Numbered from the stretch's first letter, positions 50,645 to 59,671 are shown. The stretch: DNA of 64,000 nucleotides from Kaistia dalseonensis (GCF_030814715.1 NZ_JAUSVO010000003.1:496001-560000), one strand, 5' to 3'. Numbers and translations are program-made. The notes: generated by a model not told the origin, from the letters alone.

Positions 50645-51766
50645 ATGACGGAGAACTCCATGTTCGCCGCCGGGCAGTTTTTGCTCGGCACCTTCGCTTC
50701 CAATTGCTCGGGTGGCATGTCTGTCACCAAGGTACCGGAAAGATGGAACAATTCCTGGGACAATAATCTGAAGCTCGCCCGCCTCCTCGATGATGCCGGG
50801 ATCGACTTCATGCTGCCGATCGCACGCTGGATCGGCTATGGCGGCGAGACGAACTTCCATGGCGGCGTTCTCGAAACGATGACCTGGGCGACCGGGCTTC
50901 TCGCCCATACGAAGAATATCAACGTCTTCGCCACGGTCCACACGACCGCCAACCACCCCGTCGTCGTCGCCAAGCAGATCGCAACGGTCGACCAGATCAG
51001 CAAGGGCCGCATCGGGCTCAACATCGTCGCCGGCTGGAATCGTCCGGAATATGAGGCACTGGGCCTGACGCTCCCCGTCGACCACGAGACACGCTACGCC
51101 TATGCGGAGGAATGGTTCGACGTCGTCAAGGCGCTCTGGCAGCGCGAGGAGGCCTTCGACTTCGACGGGCAGTTCTTCTCGCTGAAGCAGGTGCTGGGCG
51201 ACCCGAGGCCGTCGCGAAAAGTCCCGATTCTCAATGCAGCCGGCTCCGGTCAGGGCCGCGCCTTCGCCGTGCGCAATGCCGACTTCCTGTTCACGCCCGC
51301 GATCGACCTCGCCCGCTCGACCGAAGAAATCGCGGAAATCAAGGCGCAGAGCAGCGCGGCCGGGCGCTCCGTCGGCGTTCTCACCTTCTCGCATGTCGTC
51401 TGCCGACCGACCGAGAAGGAGGCGCGCGACTATCTGCAATATTTCGGACAGGACAATGCCGATTGGGCCGCGGTCGACAATCTGGTCAACCTCCAGTTCG
51501 CTCATGCGCATTCCTTCCCGCACGACCTTCTCGCCCTCATCCGCGACCGTATGGCCGCTGGCCATGGCGGCTTCCCGCTCGTCGGCACGCCGGAGCAGGT
51601 GGCCGAAGGCCTGATTGCCCTGCACGCGGCGGGCTTCAGCGGAACGACGCTCTCCTTCGTCGATTATGCCGAGGAATTCCCCTATTTCCGCGACACCGTG
51701 CTGCCGATCCTGGAAGCGAGGGGCATTCGCCGTCCTGCCCCTGCCCGTGAAGCCATCGCCGCTTAA
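50645..51766 (+). CDS. LLM class flavin-dependent monooxygenase, RutA-like
   Basis: A 373-residue luciferase-fold monooxygenase using reduced FMN. GIDFMLPIARWIGYGGETNFHG, VHTTANHPVVVAKQIATVDQISKGRIGLNIVAGWNRPEYEALGL and FPLVGTPEQVAEGL resemble the RutA and alkanesulfonate monooxygenase groups. RutA opens the uracil ring by oxidative amide cleavage. GTG 50642, ATG 50645 and ATG 50660 are possible starts; 50645 is chosen for its spacing to CAGGGA. Together with a flavin reductase and a RidA-like gene nearby, the set recalls rut components, used here for a different substrate. Confidence 0.82.
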   Translation: MTENSMFAAGQFLLGTFASNCSGGMSVTKVPERWNNSWDNNLKLARLLDDAGIDFMLPIARWIGYGGETNFHGGVLETMTWATGLLAHTKNINVFATVHTTANHPVVVAKQIATVDQISKGRIGLNIVAGWNRPEYEALGLTLPVDHETRYAYAEEWFDVVKALWQREEAFDFDGQFFSLKQVLGDPRPSRKVPILNAAGSGQGRAFAVRNADFLFTPAIDLARSTEEIAEIKAQSSAAGRSVGVLTFSHVVCRPTEKEARDYLQYFGQDNADWAAVDNLVNLQFAHAHSFPHDLLALIRDRMAAGHGGFPLVGTPEQVAEGLIALHAAGFSGTTLSFVDYAEEFPYFRDTVLPILEARGIRRPAPAREAIAA

Positions 51767-51780
51767 GCCTCGCGTCACCA

Positions 51781-51807
51781 TTCCCCGCGCCGCGCCGGCG
51801 CGGGGAA
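51781..51807 (+). terminator. Strong hairpin after the LLM monooxygenase gene
   Basis: A perfect 12-bp GC-rich stem (51781-51792 against 51796-51807) with a 3-nt loop, 14 bases after the stop; no U-tract follows. It suggests the next gene has its own promoter. Confidence 0.55.
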
Positions 51808-51861
51808 CTCCGCCCGTCTGTTCATCCACGCCCGGCCGCGTCTGCGGCGACACAATACGGC

Positions 51862-51901
51862 TTGACGGGTCGCGCCAGTTCCAACTACTTTAAGCTTAAA
51901 G
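51862..51901 (+). promoter_or_regulatory. Promoter with overlapping 14-bp palindromic operator
   Basis: TTGACG (51862-51867), an 18-base spacer and TACTTT (51886-51891). The perfect palindrome CTTTAAGCTTAAAG (51888-51901) covers the minus-10 and start region, an arrangement typical of MarR-type repression. It precedes the CoA-thioester monooxygenase gene. Confidence 0.6.
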
Positions 51902-51938
51902 CATCTGGCCTGAGCCAGTGTCATGTGGAGAGACCACC

Positions 51939-54263
51939 ATGCGCATAGTCTGTATTGGCGGCGGTCCGGCCGGGCTCTATTTCGGGCTTCTGATGAAGAA
52001 ACTTCATCCCGCCCATTCCGTCACCGTGGTCGAGCGCAACCGCCCCTATGACACGTTCGGCTGGGGCGTGGTCTTTTCCGACGCGACCATGACGTCCATG
52101 CGCGCCTGGGATCCCGAGAGCGCGGCCGAGATCGAGACGGCGTTCAACCATTGGGACGACATTGAAGTGCTCTTCAAGGGCACGCGCCAGCGCACGACGG
52201 GCCATGGCTTCGTCGGCATCGGCCGCAAGAAGCTGCTCAACATCCTGCAGGCGCGCTGCGAGGCGCTCGGCGTCGAGCTGAAATTCGAGACCGAGGTCGA
52301 CAGCGACCTCGACTTCCCCGATGCCGACCTGATCATCGCCTCCGACGGTCTCGGTTCGAAGATCCGCAACCGCTATGCCGAGGTGTTCGCGCCGGACCTC
52401 GTCGTCCGTCCGAACCGCTATATCTGGCTCGGCACCGACAAGTCCTTCGACGCCTTCACCTTCGATTTCCGCAAGACGGATCACGGCTGGTTCCAGGCTC
52501 ATATCTACAAATTCGACGACAAGACCTCGACCTTCATCGTCGAGACGACCGAAGCGGCCTATGAGGCCCACGGCCTCGGCCGGATGGACCAGCAGCAATC
52601 GATCGAATTCTGCGAGAACCTGTTCTCGGACGTGCTCGACGGCGCATCGCTGATGACCAATGCGCGTCATATGCGCGGCTCGGCCTGGCTGAACTTCCAG
52701 CGCCTCATCTGCGGCAAGTGGAGCCATTTCAATGGCCAGTCGCATGTCGTGCTGATGGGCGATGCAGCCCATACCGCCCATTTCGCCATCGGCTCCGGCA
52801 CCAAGCTCGCCATCGACGACGCGATCGAACTGGCGAACCAGTTCGAGAAGGCCGGCCACGGCAAGGAAACGATTCCGGCGGTGCTCGCGACCTATGAGGA
52901 AATCCGCCGCGTCGACGTTGCTCGCATCCAGAATGCAGCGCGCAACGCCATGGAATGGTTCGAGGTGGTCGGCGAACGCTATGCCGATACGCTGGAGCCG
53001 GAGCAGTTCATGTATTCGATGCTGACGCGCTCGCAGCGCATCAGCCACGAAAACCTGCGCCTGCGCGACAAGACCTGGCTCGAAGGCTATGAGCGCTGGT
53101 TTGCCCGCAAATCCGGCCTCGACGCGCGGGAAAACGAGCGTTGCACGCCACCCATGTTCACGCCCTACCAGGTGCGGGGCGTCAAGCTGCCGAACCGCGT
53201 CGTCGTCTCGCCGATGGCGATGTATTCGGCGACGGACGGACTCATCGACGATTTCCACGTCGTCCATCTGGGCAGCCGCGCCCTTGGCGGCGCCGGATTG
53301 ATCTTTGCCGAGATGACCTGCGTCTCGCCCGATGCGCGCATCACGCCCGGTTGCCTGGGCATCTGGAACGATGAACAGGTGCAGGGCTGGAAACGGCTCG
53401 TCGATTTCGTGCATGCGAGCAGCGAGGCCAAGGTCGGCATGCAGCTCGGCCATGCCGGGCGCAAGGGTGCCACCAAGCTCGCCTGGGATGGCATCGACCA
53501 GCCGCTGGAAACCGAGGGCTGGCCGCTTCTCTCAGCCTCCGCCCTGCCCTATCTCAAGAACAGCCAGACGCCGAAGGCGATGGATCGCGCCGACATGGAC
53601 CGCGTCCTCGCCGATTTCGTCGCCGCCACCAGGCGCGCGGACGAGGCTGGCGTCGACTGGCTGGAACTGCATTGCGCGCATGGCTACCTGCTGTCGAGCT
53701 TCCTGTCGCCGCTCACCAATCGGCGCGAGGATGAATATGGCGGCAGTCACGAGAATCGCGCGCGCTTCCCCCTGGAAGTCTTCCATGCGGTCCGGGCCGC
53801 CTGGCCGGAGGACAAGCCCATCTCGGTGCGCCTCTCCTGCCACGACTGGTTCGAGGGCGGCAACACGCCTGACGACGCCGCGATCTTCGCAGAAATGTTC
53901 AAGGCGGCTGGCGCCGATCTGATCGATTGCTCGTCCGGGCAGGTGTGGAAGGAAGAAAAGCCGGTCTATGGCCGTCTGTTCCAGACGCCGTTCGCCGACA
54001 AGATCCGGAACGAGATACGCATCCCGACCATTGCGGTCGGTGCGATTTCGGAAGCCGATCACGCCAATTCGATCATCGCGGCCGGCCGCGCCGACCTCTG
54101 CGCCGTAGCCCGCCCGCATCTGGCCGATCCGGCATGGGCGCTGCACGAAGCGGCGAAGATCGGGCTCACCTCTGTGCCGTGGCCGAAGCAGTATCGCGCC
54201 GGCAAATATCAGTATGAGGCCAATCTCGCACGCGCCAGCGCGGCCTCGACCGCGTCGAAGTGA
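51939..54263 (+). CDS. Bifunctional salicylyl-CoA 5-hydroxylase / 2-aminobenzoyl-CoA monooxygenase-reductase type fusion
   Basis: A 774-residue two-domain flavoprotein. Residues about 1-400 form an FAD aromatic hydroxylase: [68 protein letters not shown]. Residues about 405-770 form an old-yellow-enzyme FMN domain: [67 protein letters not shown]. This fusion is known from 2-aminobenzoyl-CoA monooxygenase/reductase and salicylyl-CoA 5-hydroxylase, which hydroxylate and dearomatise aryl-CoA. ATG 51939 has GGAGAG upstream. No CoA ligase lies in the window. Downstream thioesterase, RidA and SDR genes suit the later steps. Confidence 0.88.
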   Translation: MRIVCIGGGPAGLYFGLLMKKLHPAHSVTVVERNRPYDTFGWGVVFSDATMTSMRAWDPESAAEIETAFNHWDDIEVLFKGTRQRTTGHGFVGIGRKKLLNILQARCEALGVELKFETEVDSDLDFPDADLIIASDGLGSKIRNRYAEVFAPDLVVRPNRYIWLGTDKSFDAFTFDFRKTDHGWFQAHIYKFDDKTSTFIVETTEAAYEAHGLGRMDQQQSIEFCENLFSDVLDGASLMTNARHMRGSAWLNFQRLICGKWSHFNGQSHVVLMGDAAHTAHFAIGSGTKLAIDDAIELANQFEKAGHGKETIPAVLATYEEIRRVDVARIQNAARNAMEWFEVVGERYADTLEPEQFMYSMLTRSQRISHENLRLRDKTWLEGYERWFARKSGLDARENERCTPPMFTPYQVRGVKLPNRVVVSPMAMYSATDGLIDDFHVVHLGSRALGGAGLIFAEMTCVSPDARITPGCLGIWNDEQVQGWKRLVDFVHASSEAKVGMQLGHAGRKGATKLAWDGIDQPLETEGWPLLSASALPYLKNSQTPKAMDRADMDRVLADFVAATRRADEAGVDWLELHCAHGYLLSSFLSPLTNRREDEYGGSHENRARFPLEVFHAVRAAWPEDKPISVRLSCHDWFEGGNTPDDAAIFAEMFKAAGADLIDCSSGQVWKEEKPVYGRLFQTPFADKIRNEIRIPTIAVGAISEADHANSIIAAGRADLCAVARPHLADPAWALHEAAKIGLTSVPWPKQYRAGKYQYEANLARASAASTASK

Positions 54264-54274
54264 GGATGGTGGCA

Positions 54275-55066
54275 ATGTCCCCTTCCCCTTCGCTGCAGGG
54301 TCGCCATGCTCTGGTGACGGGCGCCGGAAGCGGCATAGGTGCCGCGATCGCCCGCGCACTCGTCGCCTCGGGCCTCCGGGTGACCCTGGCTGGACGACGC
54401 GCCGAGCCGCTGCAGGCGCTCGCCGACGAACTCGGCGCTGCCCACGCCCATGTCGCCGCTGGCTTCGATGTAACGGATCCCGCGGCCATTATCGCGGGCC
54501 TTGCCGTGGCCCGCGACCGCTTCGGCCCCATCTCGGTCCTCGTCAACAATGCCGGCGAAGCTCCTAGTGCGCCGTTCGAGAAGACGACCGAGGAAATGTG
54601 GTCGCATGTGATCGCGGTCGATCTCGGCGGCGTCTTTCACGTCACGCAGGCCGTCCTGCCGGACCTGAAGGCGTTCGGCACCGGGGCGCGGATCATTAAC
54701 ATCGCCTCGACGGCGGGGCTTGTCGGCTACGCCTATGTTTCCGCCTACTGCGCCGCCAAGCATGGTGTTGTCGGTCTGACCCGGGCGCTTGCGCTCGAAC
54801 TCGCCCGGAAGGGCGTTACCGTCAATGCGGTCTGCCCCGGCTTCACCGACACGCCGATCATCCGACAGGCCCTTGCGACGATCGTCGAGAAGACCGGACG
54901 GACGCAAGCCGAGGCGCTGGCGGAGCTGACCAAGGCCAATCCGCAGGGCCGCCTCATCGAGCCCGAGGAAGTCGCGAACAGCGTCCTCTGGCTGGTTCTT
55001 CCCGCTTCCGGCTCGATCACCGGCCAGTCGATCGTCGTTGCCGGCGGCGAAGTCATGGCAGGCTAG
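54275..55066 (+). CDS. Short-chain dehydrogenase/reductase
   Basis: A 263-residue SDR: VTGAGSGIGAAIARALVASG, NNAGEAPS, IASTAGLVGYAYVSAYCAAKHGVVGLTRALALELA and VCPGFTDTP are all canonical. The C-terminal part, RTQAEALAELTKANPQGRLIEPEEVANSVLWL, is typical of 3-hydroxyacyl-CoA or 3-oxoacyl-type SDRs of aromatic CoA pathways. Starts at 54260 (GTG), 54266 and 54275 are in frame; ATG 54275 has GAGG 9 bases upstream. The start region overlaps or abuts the upstream gene's end, so it is coupled to the CoA monooxygenase gene. Confidence 0.87.
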   Translation: MSPSPSLQGRHALVTGAGSGIGAAIARALVASGLRVTLAGRRAEPLQALADELGAAHAHVAAGFDVTDPAAIIAGLAVARDRFGPISVLVNNAGEAPSAPFEKTTEEMWSHVIAVDLGGVFHVTQAVLPDLKAFGTGARIINIASTAGLVGYAYVSAYCAAKHGVVGLTRALALELARKGVTVNAVCPGFTDTPIIRQALATIVEKTGRTQAEALAELTKANPQGRLIEPEEVANSVLWLVLPASGSITGQSIVVAGGEVMAG

Positions 55067-55099
55067 AGCGCAGAGCAGCCAGAAACGAAAGCACACCCA

Positions 55100-55519
55100 A
55101 TGCCCTTCACGATTTCCATACCCCTGCGCTTCGGCGATTGCGACCTGACCGGGATCGCCTACCACCCCGCCTACCTCTCCATGCTGGTCGACGTGAACGA
55201 GGCGATGTTCGCCTCCGTCGGGCTGAGCTGGAAAGAACTGCTGGTGGATCGCCGGATCGGCCTGCCGACCGTGACGCTGAACCTCGAGTTCAAGCGCCCG
55301 TCCACCTATGGCGACGTTCTCGACTTCGAGGTGCATGTCCGCGCCATCGGCCGCTCCTCACTCGATCTGGAGACGATCGTGAGCGTGCGCGACCATGTGA
55401 TCTGGACCGTCAAGCAGCGCATCGTCGCCACCTCGCTCGACAATCACAAATCCTATCCCTGGCCGCACGATGTCCGGGCCGGTCTTTCCCGCTACCTGGA
55501 GCCTCTCGATGAAGCATGA
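55100..55519 (+). CDS. Acyl-CoA thioesterase, 4-hydroxybenzoyl-CoA thioesterase family
   Basis: A 139-residue hotdog-fold protein. The start, ISIPLRFGDCDLTGIAYHPAYLSMLVDVNEAMFAS, matches the 4HBT signature RFGDCDxxGIVFxxxY, with the catalytic Asp. It would release an aromatic or ring-modified acid from CoA, or hydrolyse dead-end thioesters. It overlaps the RidA-like gene by 11 bases. Confidence 0.87.
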   Translation: MPFTISIPLRFGDCDLTGIAYHPAYLSMLVDVNEAMFASVGLSWKELLVDRRIGLPTVTLNLEFKRPSTYGDVLDFEVHVRAIGRSSLDLETIVSVRDHVIWTVKQRIVATSLDNHKSYPWPHDVRAGLSRYLEPLDEA

Positions 55520-55907
55520 AATCATTCAGCCCGATCACTGGGCGAAGCCGGTCGGCTATGCCAACGGCATTTCCGCGCGCGGCCGCATCGTGCAGGTCGG
55601 CGGCCAGGTCGGCTGGGACGAGAACTGCCAGTTCCAGTCCGACGATTTCGTCGACCAGGTGCGCCAGACGCTGACCAACATCGTCACGGTGCTGGAGCAC
55701 GCGGAAGCGAAGCCAGAACACATCATCCAGATGACTTGGTACTTCACCGATCGCGATGCCTACAAATCGCGGATGAAGGAAATCGGCTCGGTCTATCGCG
55801 CGATCATCGGCCGCCATTTCCCGCCCATGGCCGCCGTTCAGGTCGTCGCCCTGATGGAAGACCGCGCCAAGGTGGAAATCCAGGCCCTGGCCGTCGTGCC
55901 GGACTGA
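55509..55907 (+). CDS. RidA/YjgF-family protein lacking the catalytic Arg
   Basis: A 132-residue protein of the Rid family: GRIVQVGGQVGWDENCQF, VRQTLTNIVTVLEHAEAKPEHIIQMTWYFTDRDAYKS and the C-terminal KVEIQALAVVPD. In archetypal RidA the segment PARSxVEV supplies the Arg that activates water to deaminate enamines; here it reads PPMAAVQV, so that Arg is missing, as in the Rid5-7-type paralogues. It may bind or isomerise an enamine or imine, for example the product of 2-aminobenzoyl-CoA dearomatisation. ATG 55509 lies inside the thioesterase gene. Confidence 0.85.
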   Translation: MKHEIIQPDHWAKPVGYANGISARGRIVQVGGQVGWDENCQFQSDDFVDQVRQTLTNIVTVLEHAEAKPEHIIQMTWYFTDRDAYKSRMKEIGSVYRAIIGRHFPPMAAVQVVALMEDRAKVEIQALAVVPD

Positions 55908-55961
55908 GGCATCAGCATCCGGGCCCATCGCGAAGAGGCCCGATTTCAGCAGGAGGAATAT

Positions 55962-56384
55962 ATGTCCAAGGTTATGCCCGTCATCACGCGCAAAGGCCAC
56001 GAGGATAAGCAGACGACCCAGTCGGGCGGCTGCGTGCGCGTCAGCGGAGTCGGTCCGCAGCACACCCCGGCGACGAAGATTTGGTTCGGCAAGGTTTCCA
56101 ACGAGCCGGGCTATCGCTCGTACCCCCATCATCACGGCGAAGCCGAGACCGGCGGCTACGTGCTGAAGGGCAAGGCGCGCATCTATTTCGGCGAGAACTT
56201 CTCCGAATATCTCGACATGGAAGAAGGCGATTTCATCTTCGTGCCGCCGTTCTGGCCGCATGTCGAAGTCAACATGTCGACGACCGAAGAGCTGGTCTGG
56301 CTGACGACCCGCACGCCGGACAACATCGTCGTCAATCTGCCCGACGTCGCGGACGAAACCCTGGTCGGCTTCCGCCGCGCCTGA
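55962..56384 (+). CDS. Cupin domain protein
   Basis: A 140-residue single-domain cupin. Motif 1 is GYRSYPHHHGEAETGGYVLKGKARIYFG, with His, His and Glu as metal ligands; motif 2 is GDFIFVPPFWPHVEVN. Cupins of this size in catabolic operons are isomerases, dioxygenases or binding proteins. An AGGAGGA ribosome site lies just upstream of ATG 55962. Its role in the aryl-CoA pathway is not known. Confidence 0.85.
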   Translation: MSKVMPVITRKGHEDKQTTQSGGCVRVSGVGPQHTPATKIWFGKVSNEPGYRSYPHHHGEAETGGYVLKGKARIYFGENFSEYLDMEEGDFIFVPPFWPHVEVNMSTTEELVWLTTRTPDNIVVNLPDVADETLVGFRRA

Positions 56385-56457
56385 TGAAGCAGCCTTGCGT
56401 CGGCCCATGGGCCGGCGCGCTGCCACCATGGATAACGATCCAAGCGAGGACTTGATC

Positions 56458-57252
56458 ATGACCGACCTCCAGGGGCGCGTCGCCATCGTAACCGGCGGCG
56501 CGCGGGGCCAAGGAGAAGCGGAGGTCCGCCTTCTCTCCGACCGCGGCGCAGCTGTCATCATTGCCGACGTGCTCGATGCGGAAGGTGAGGCGCTGGCAAA
56601 GGTCCTCACCGAGTTGGGCCGACCCGTGCGCTTCTATCGCCACGACGTCACCAGCCCGGAAAGCTGGGCCGGCTGCGTTGCTCTGGCGCGCGATTGGCTG
56701 GGCCGCCTCGACATCCTCGTCAACAATGCCGGCATCATCAACCGCACCACGGTCGCGACAACCGCGCTCGAAGGCTGGGAGCGCGTGCTGAAGGTCAATC
56801 TGACCGGCGCCTTTCTCGGCATCCAGGCGGTGACGGCCCTCATGGCCGAGACCGGCGGCGGCTCGATCATCAACATATCCTCGAACAGCGCCTTCTCCGG
56901 TCATTATGATCCGGCCTACACGGCCTCCAAATGGGGGCTGCGCGGCCTGACCCGGAGCGCGGCGATGGAACTGGTCGACAGGGGCATCCGCGTCAATGCG
57001 GTCTGCCCGGGTCTCGTGGTCACCGGCCTCAATGCGGCCAGCCCGCATCTGAAGCCGATGATCGAGATGACGCCGATGCGCCGCAGCGCCAAGCCGGACG
57101 AGATCGCCGAACTGGTGCTGTTCCTGGCCTCCGATGCTTCGAGCTTCATAACGGGCGAGGACTTCGTGATCGACGGCGGGTTCACGGCCGGCGCCGCCTA
57201 TCGGCGCGTCGCCGTGCAAACCGGAATCCTGGCCGAGACGCCCGAGGCCTGA
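56458..57252 (+). CDS. Short-chain dehydrogenase/reductase
   Basis: A 264-residue SDR: IVTGGARGQGEAEVRLLSDRG (Gln where Ile is usual), NNAGIINR, ISSNSAFSGHYDPAYTASKWGLRGLTRSAAMELV and DFVIDGGFTAG. The GARGQG motif and the DPAYTASK signature are typical of 3-alpha-hydroxysteroid or cyclohexanol-type dehydrogenases, so it may oxidise the ring alcohol or reduce the ring ketone formed after dearomatisation. ATG 56458 has GCGAGGA upstream; the frame is open to 56395. Confidence 0.87.
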   Translation: MTDLQGRVAIVTGGARGQGEAEVRLLSDRGAAVIIADVLDAEGEALAKVLTELGRPVRFYRHDVTSPESWAGCVALARDWLGRLDILVNNAGIINRTTVATTALEGWERVLKVNLTGAFLGIQAVTALMAETGGGSIINISSNSAFSGHYDPAYTASKWGLRGLTRSAAMELVDRGIRVNAVCPGLVVTGLNAASPHLKPMIEMTPMRRSAKPDEIAELVLFLASDASSFITGEDFVIDGGFTAGAAYRRVAVQTGILAETPEA

Positions 57253-57361
57253 GGCCGGATCGCCGGCCATTCGCGCCGCTCGACCGCTTCCGGATCATGC
57301 TATCCATGTCGATACGAGCCCATTTCGGGTGGTTTTCGGCATGGAGCGAGGAGGCGAGCTG

Positions 57362-58301
57362 ATGGAGATCGAACGCTATCGGCGCGTGCTGACCGGCATA
57401 TCGGGCGTGCATGTCACGGCCTATGACAGCGCGGGTGAGGTTGACGGCGTGTTGACGGCCAAGATCGTCGATCGCATCGCCGCCGCCCACATCCACAACA
57501 TCGTCACCGCCGACAATACCGGCGAGTTCTCCAGCCTGACGTTCGACGAGGTCGTTAGGCTCCAGTCCATCGCCGTGAAGGCCAATGACGGGCGCTCGGC
57601 GGTCACGGCCGCCGCTGGCCGCTCCGTCCGCGAGGCGGTCGCCACCGCCCGCTCGGCGAAGCGCGAGGGCCGCCGATGGCGTGATGGTGCATCATCCGCT
57701 CGATCCTTTTGCCGCGCCCCAGGCGCAGGCCGATTATTTCATCGCCATTGCCGAGGAATCGGAGCTGCCGCTGGTCGCCTATCTCCGGTCGGATGCGATC
57801 GGCGTCGTCGATCTCGTGCGCGTCGCCACCCATCCGAACATTGCCGGCGTCAAATTCGCCTCAACGAACCTGATGCTGTTTGCCGAATGCGTCCGCGCGA
57901 CGCGGGACAGTCCTGCGGTCTGGATCTGCGGGCTCGCGGAAGGCTGGGCCGTTTCCTTCTATGCGCTCGGTGCGCGTGGTTTCACGTCCGGCCTCGTCAA
58001 TATCGATCCCACACGTTCGCTCGCCATCTGGGACGCGTTGGAGAGCGGCGAATTCGGCGCCGCGCGGGCGCTCGTCGACACCATTGCCGGCTTCGAGCAG
58101 ATGCGGACCCGCTTCAACAACGGCGCCAATGTCACCGTCGTCAAAGAGGCGCTGGCGCTTCGCGGCGACCCGGTCGGTCCGGTGCGCCTTCCGGGCCTGC
58201 CGCGGCTGGATGATGCCGATCGGGCGCGGCTCGTCGCGATCCTCGCCGGTTGGGAAAAGCAGCCGGCGCAGCGGGGCGAAGCAACCCGCCCGGCGCCTTG
58301 A
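57362..58301 (+). pseudogene. Dihydrodipicolinate synthase (DapA) family gene, interrupted by a frameshift
   Basis: Two overlapping frames together encode one roughly 312-residue DapA/NanA-family lyase. Frame 1 from ATG 57362 (ribosome site GAGGAGGC) reads MEIERYRRVLTGISGVHVTAYD and NTGEFSSLTFDEVVRLQSIAVK. It is lost near 57670, and frame 2 takes over with DGVMVHHPLDPFAAPQAQADYF, the Schiff-base Lys in GVKFAST, and a normal end at 58301. One extra C in GGGCC (57670-57671) accounts for the shift; removing it gives REGADGVMVHH. Real mutation and base-calling error are both possible. The family splits or joins pyruvate-type units; here it may act on a 2-oxo acid from the ring. Confidence 0.85.
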
Positions 58302-58473
58302 AGGCGTCCGAATCGATGGGCAAGAACGCCTTGAAATCAGGTCTTCGGCGCGGAAGATTGCCGGAAAGCCCGACGCAGGGTATGAACAGAGCTGAAACTG
58401 AAGGATCGCGCATGGCGATTGCCCTCGAAATCGGGGCTGTGGATCGTCCTCGCGAGACAGAAGGAGACTTCCA

Positions 58474-59274
58474 ATAGGCTATCTCGTGGACCGTTTCCGC
58501 GTGCCCCTGATGGCAGGCTTGATCTTCGCATCGGTGATATCGATCGCCGGCGCAGCCCCCTCGCGCGAGGAGCTCGAGGCGCGTGTTCGCCATTATGCGG
58601 AGCTCTATGATGTACCGCCGGGCCTGGTGATGCGCATTGTCCGGCAGGAGAGCCGGTTCGATCCTTCGGCCCGCAATGGCCCCTATTGGGGATTGATGCA
58701 GATCCGCTTCGATACCGCGCGGGGCGTCGGCTATTCGGGGCCCGTGACCGGCCTGCTCGACCCAGAGACCAACCTGACCTATGGCGTCGCCTATCTCGCC
58801 AATGCCTACATGGTTTCGGGCGGCAACGAGTCGCGCGCCCACAAGCTCTACAAGACGGGCTATTATTACGAAGCCAAGCGCAAGAGGATGCTGGCGCAGC
58901 TGATCAAGGTGCCGACTGTCGCACAGCCTCAGGTCGTTCTTGCGTCCATCGTCCCGTCTCCAACCGCCATCGAAGCGGCATTCGTCGAGACGTCCGCTGT
59001 CGAAGACGTCATCGTCATGCCGATCCCGCGACCGAAGCCCGGCTCGCCGACGCTGGTCGCCGAAGTCGCGCCCGCCCCCACCCAGGATGCGGCAGCGGTC
59101 GTGCCCGAGCCGACACCCAAGCCGCAGCCGACGGCCGTGGCTGCCGAGGCGCCATCAATTGTCCCGCTGCCACGGCCTCGGCCGGGCCTCGACGTGCGGG
59201 TGACCTTGGTTGCCAGCGTCGCCATGCCCGTGCCGCGCCCTCGCCCAATGGGTTCGGCCGGACGAACAAACTGA
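58474..59274 (+). CDS. Lytic transglycosylase (SLT domain) with proline-rich tail
   Basis: A periplasmic peptidoglycan-cleaving enzyme of about 266 residues. The N-terminal signal peptide is VPLMAGLIFASVISIAGAA; the SLT core reads YDVPPGLVMRIVRQESRFDPSARNGPYWGLMQIRFDTARG, with the catalytic Glu in QES, and GVAYLANAYMVSGG. The last 110 residues are rich in PRPKPG and PLPRPRPG repeats. GTG 58486 is the first standard start, but AAGGAG (58461-58466) is well spaced for an ATA codon at 58474, which would make the product IGYLVDRF...; ATA is a rare start, so this is uncertain. Not obviously linked to its neighbours. Confidence 0.82.
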   Translation: MGYLVDRFRVPLMAGLIFASVISIAGAAPSREELEARVRHYAELYDVPPGLVMRIVRQESRFDPSARNGPYWGLMQIRFDTARGVGYSGPVTGLLDPETNLTYGVAYLANAYMVSGGNESRAHKLYKTGYYYEAKRKRMLAQLIKVPTVAQPQVVLASIVPSPTAIEAAFVETSAVEDVIVMPIPRPKPGSPTLVAEVAPAPTQDAAAVVPEPTPKPQPTAVAAEAPSIVPLPRPRPGLDVRVTLVASVAMPVPRPRPMGSAGRTN

Positions 59275-59370
59275 TATCCGCAAAGTGATGGCCACGGCGA
59301 TTTGAGCTGGCCATCGTTCGGGCAGAACCAGACCCACGCCATGCGCTTGCGTCGGCGTGAGGGCGCTCGC

Positions 59371-59412
59371 TTGATCTGCGTCAAGCGGTTCCGAGACGAC
59401 CCGAACTAGGAT
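59371..59412 (+). promoter_or_regulatory. FixK/FnrN-type box with correctly placed minus-10
   Basis: TTGATCTGCGTCAA (59371-59384), flanked by further pairing to CGCTTGA/TCAAGCG, is a FixK/FNR-class site. TAGGAT (59407-59412) is placed so that the box is centred at -41.5, as in class II FNR promoters. It lies before the PHA-synthase-like gene, with a leader of about 240 bases. The rest of the 59275-59671 gap shows no other feature. Confidence 0.65.
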
Positions 59413-59671
59413 TGAGCCAAGTTGGGAAGCCGTTCTTGCAGGGCCGTTTTTGCGGGCATGGGTTGCAGGCTGCGGTCAACGCCCATTGCGAATCGGTGCA
59501 CCGGACCATCCAGATCGAGATGGTGGAGGGGCGGCATTCGTCAGGGGCTTGACCGTATTCGAAACTGGTCATGGTCTCGAAAGGGGCCGATGCGGGCGGT
59601 CCGCCTGCGTCAGCCCGCCCGTTCTGATTGAGTCGCGGCGGCCGATCCGAAGACACATGAAACGGGTGGTG

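Noticed and set aside
51921-53453. 510-residue open frame on the minus strand
   Set aside because: Antisense of the CoA monooxygenase-reductase fusion, which has complete domain motifs.
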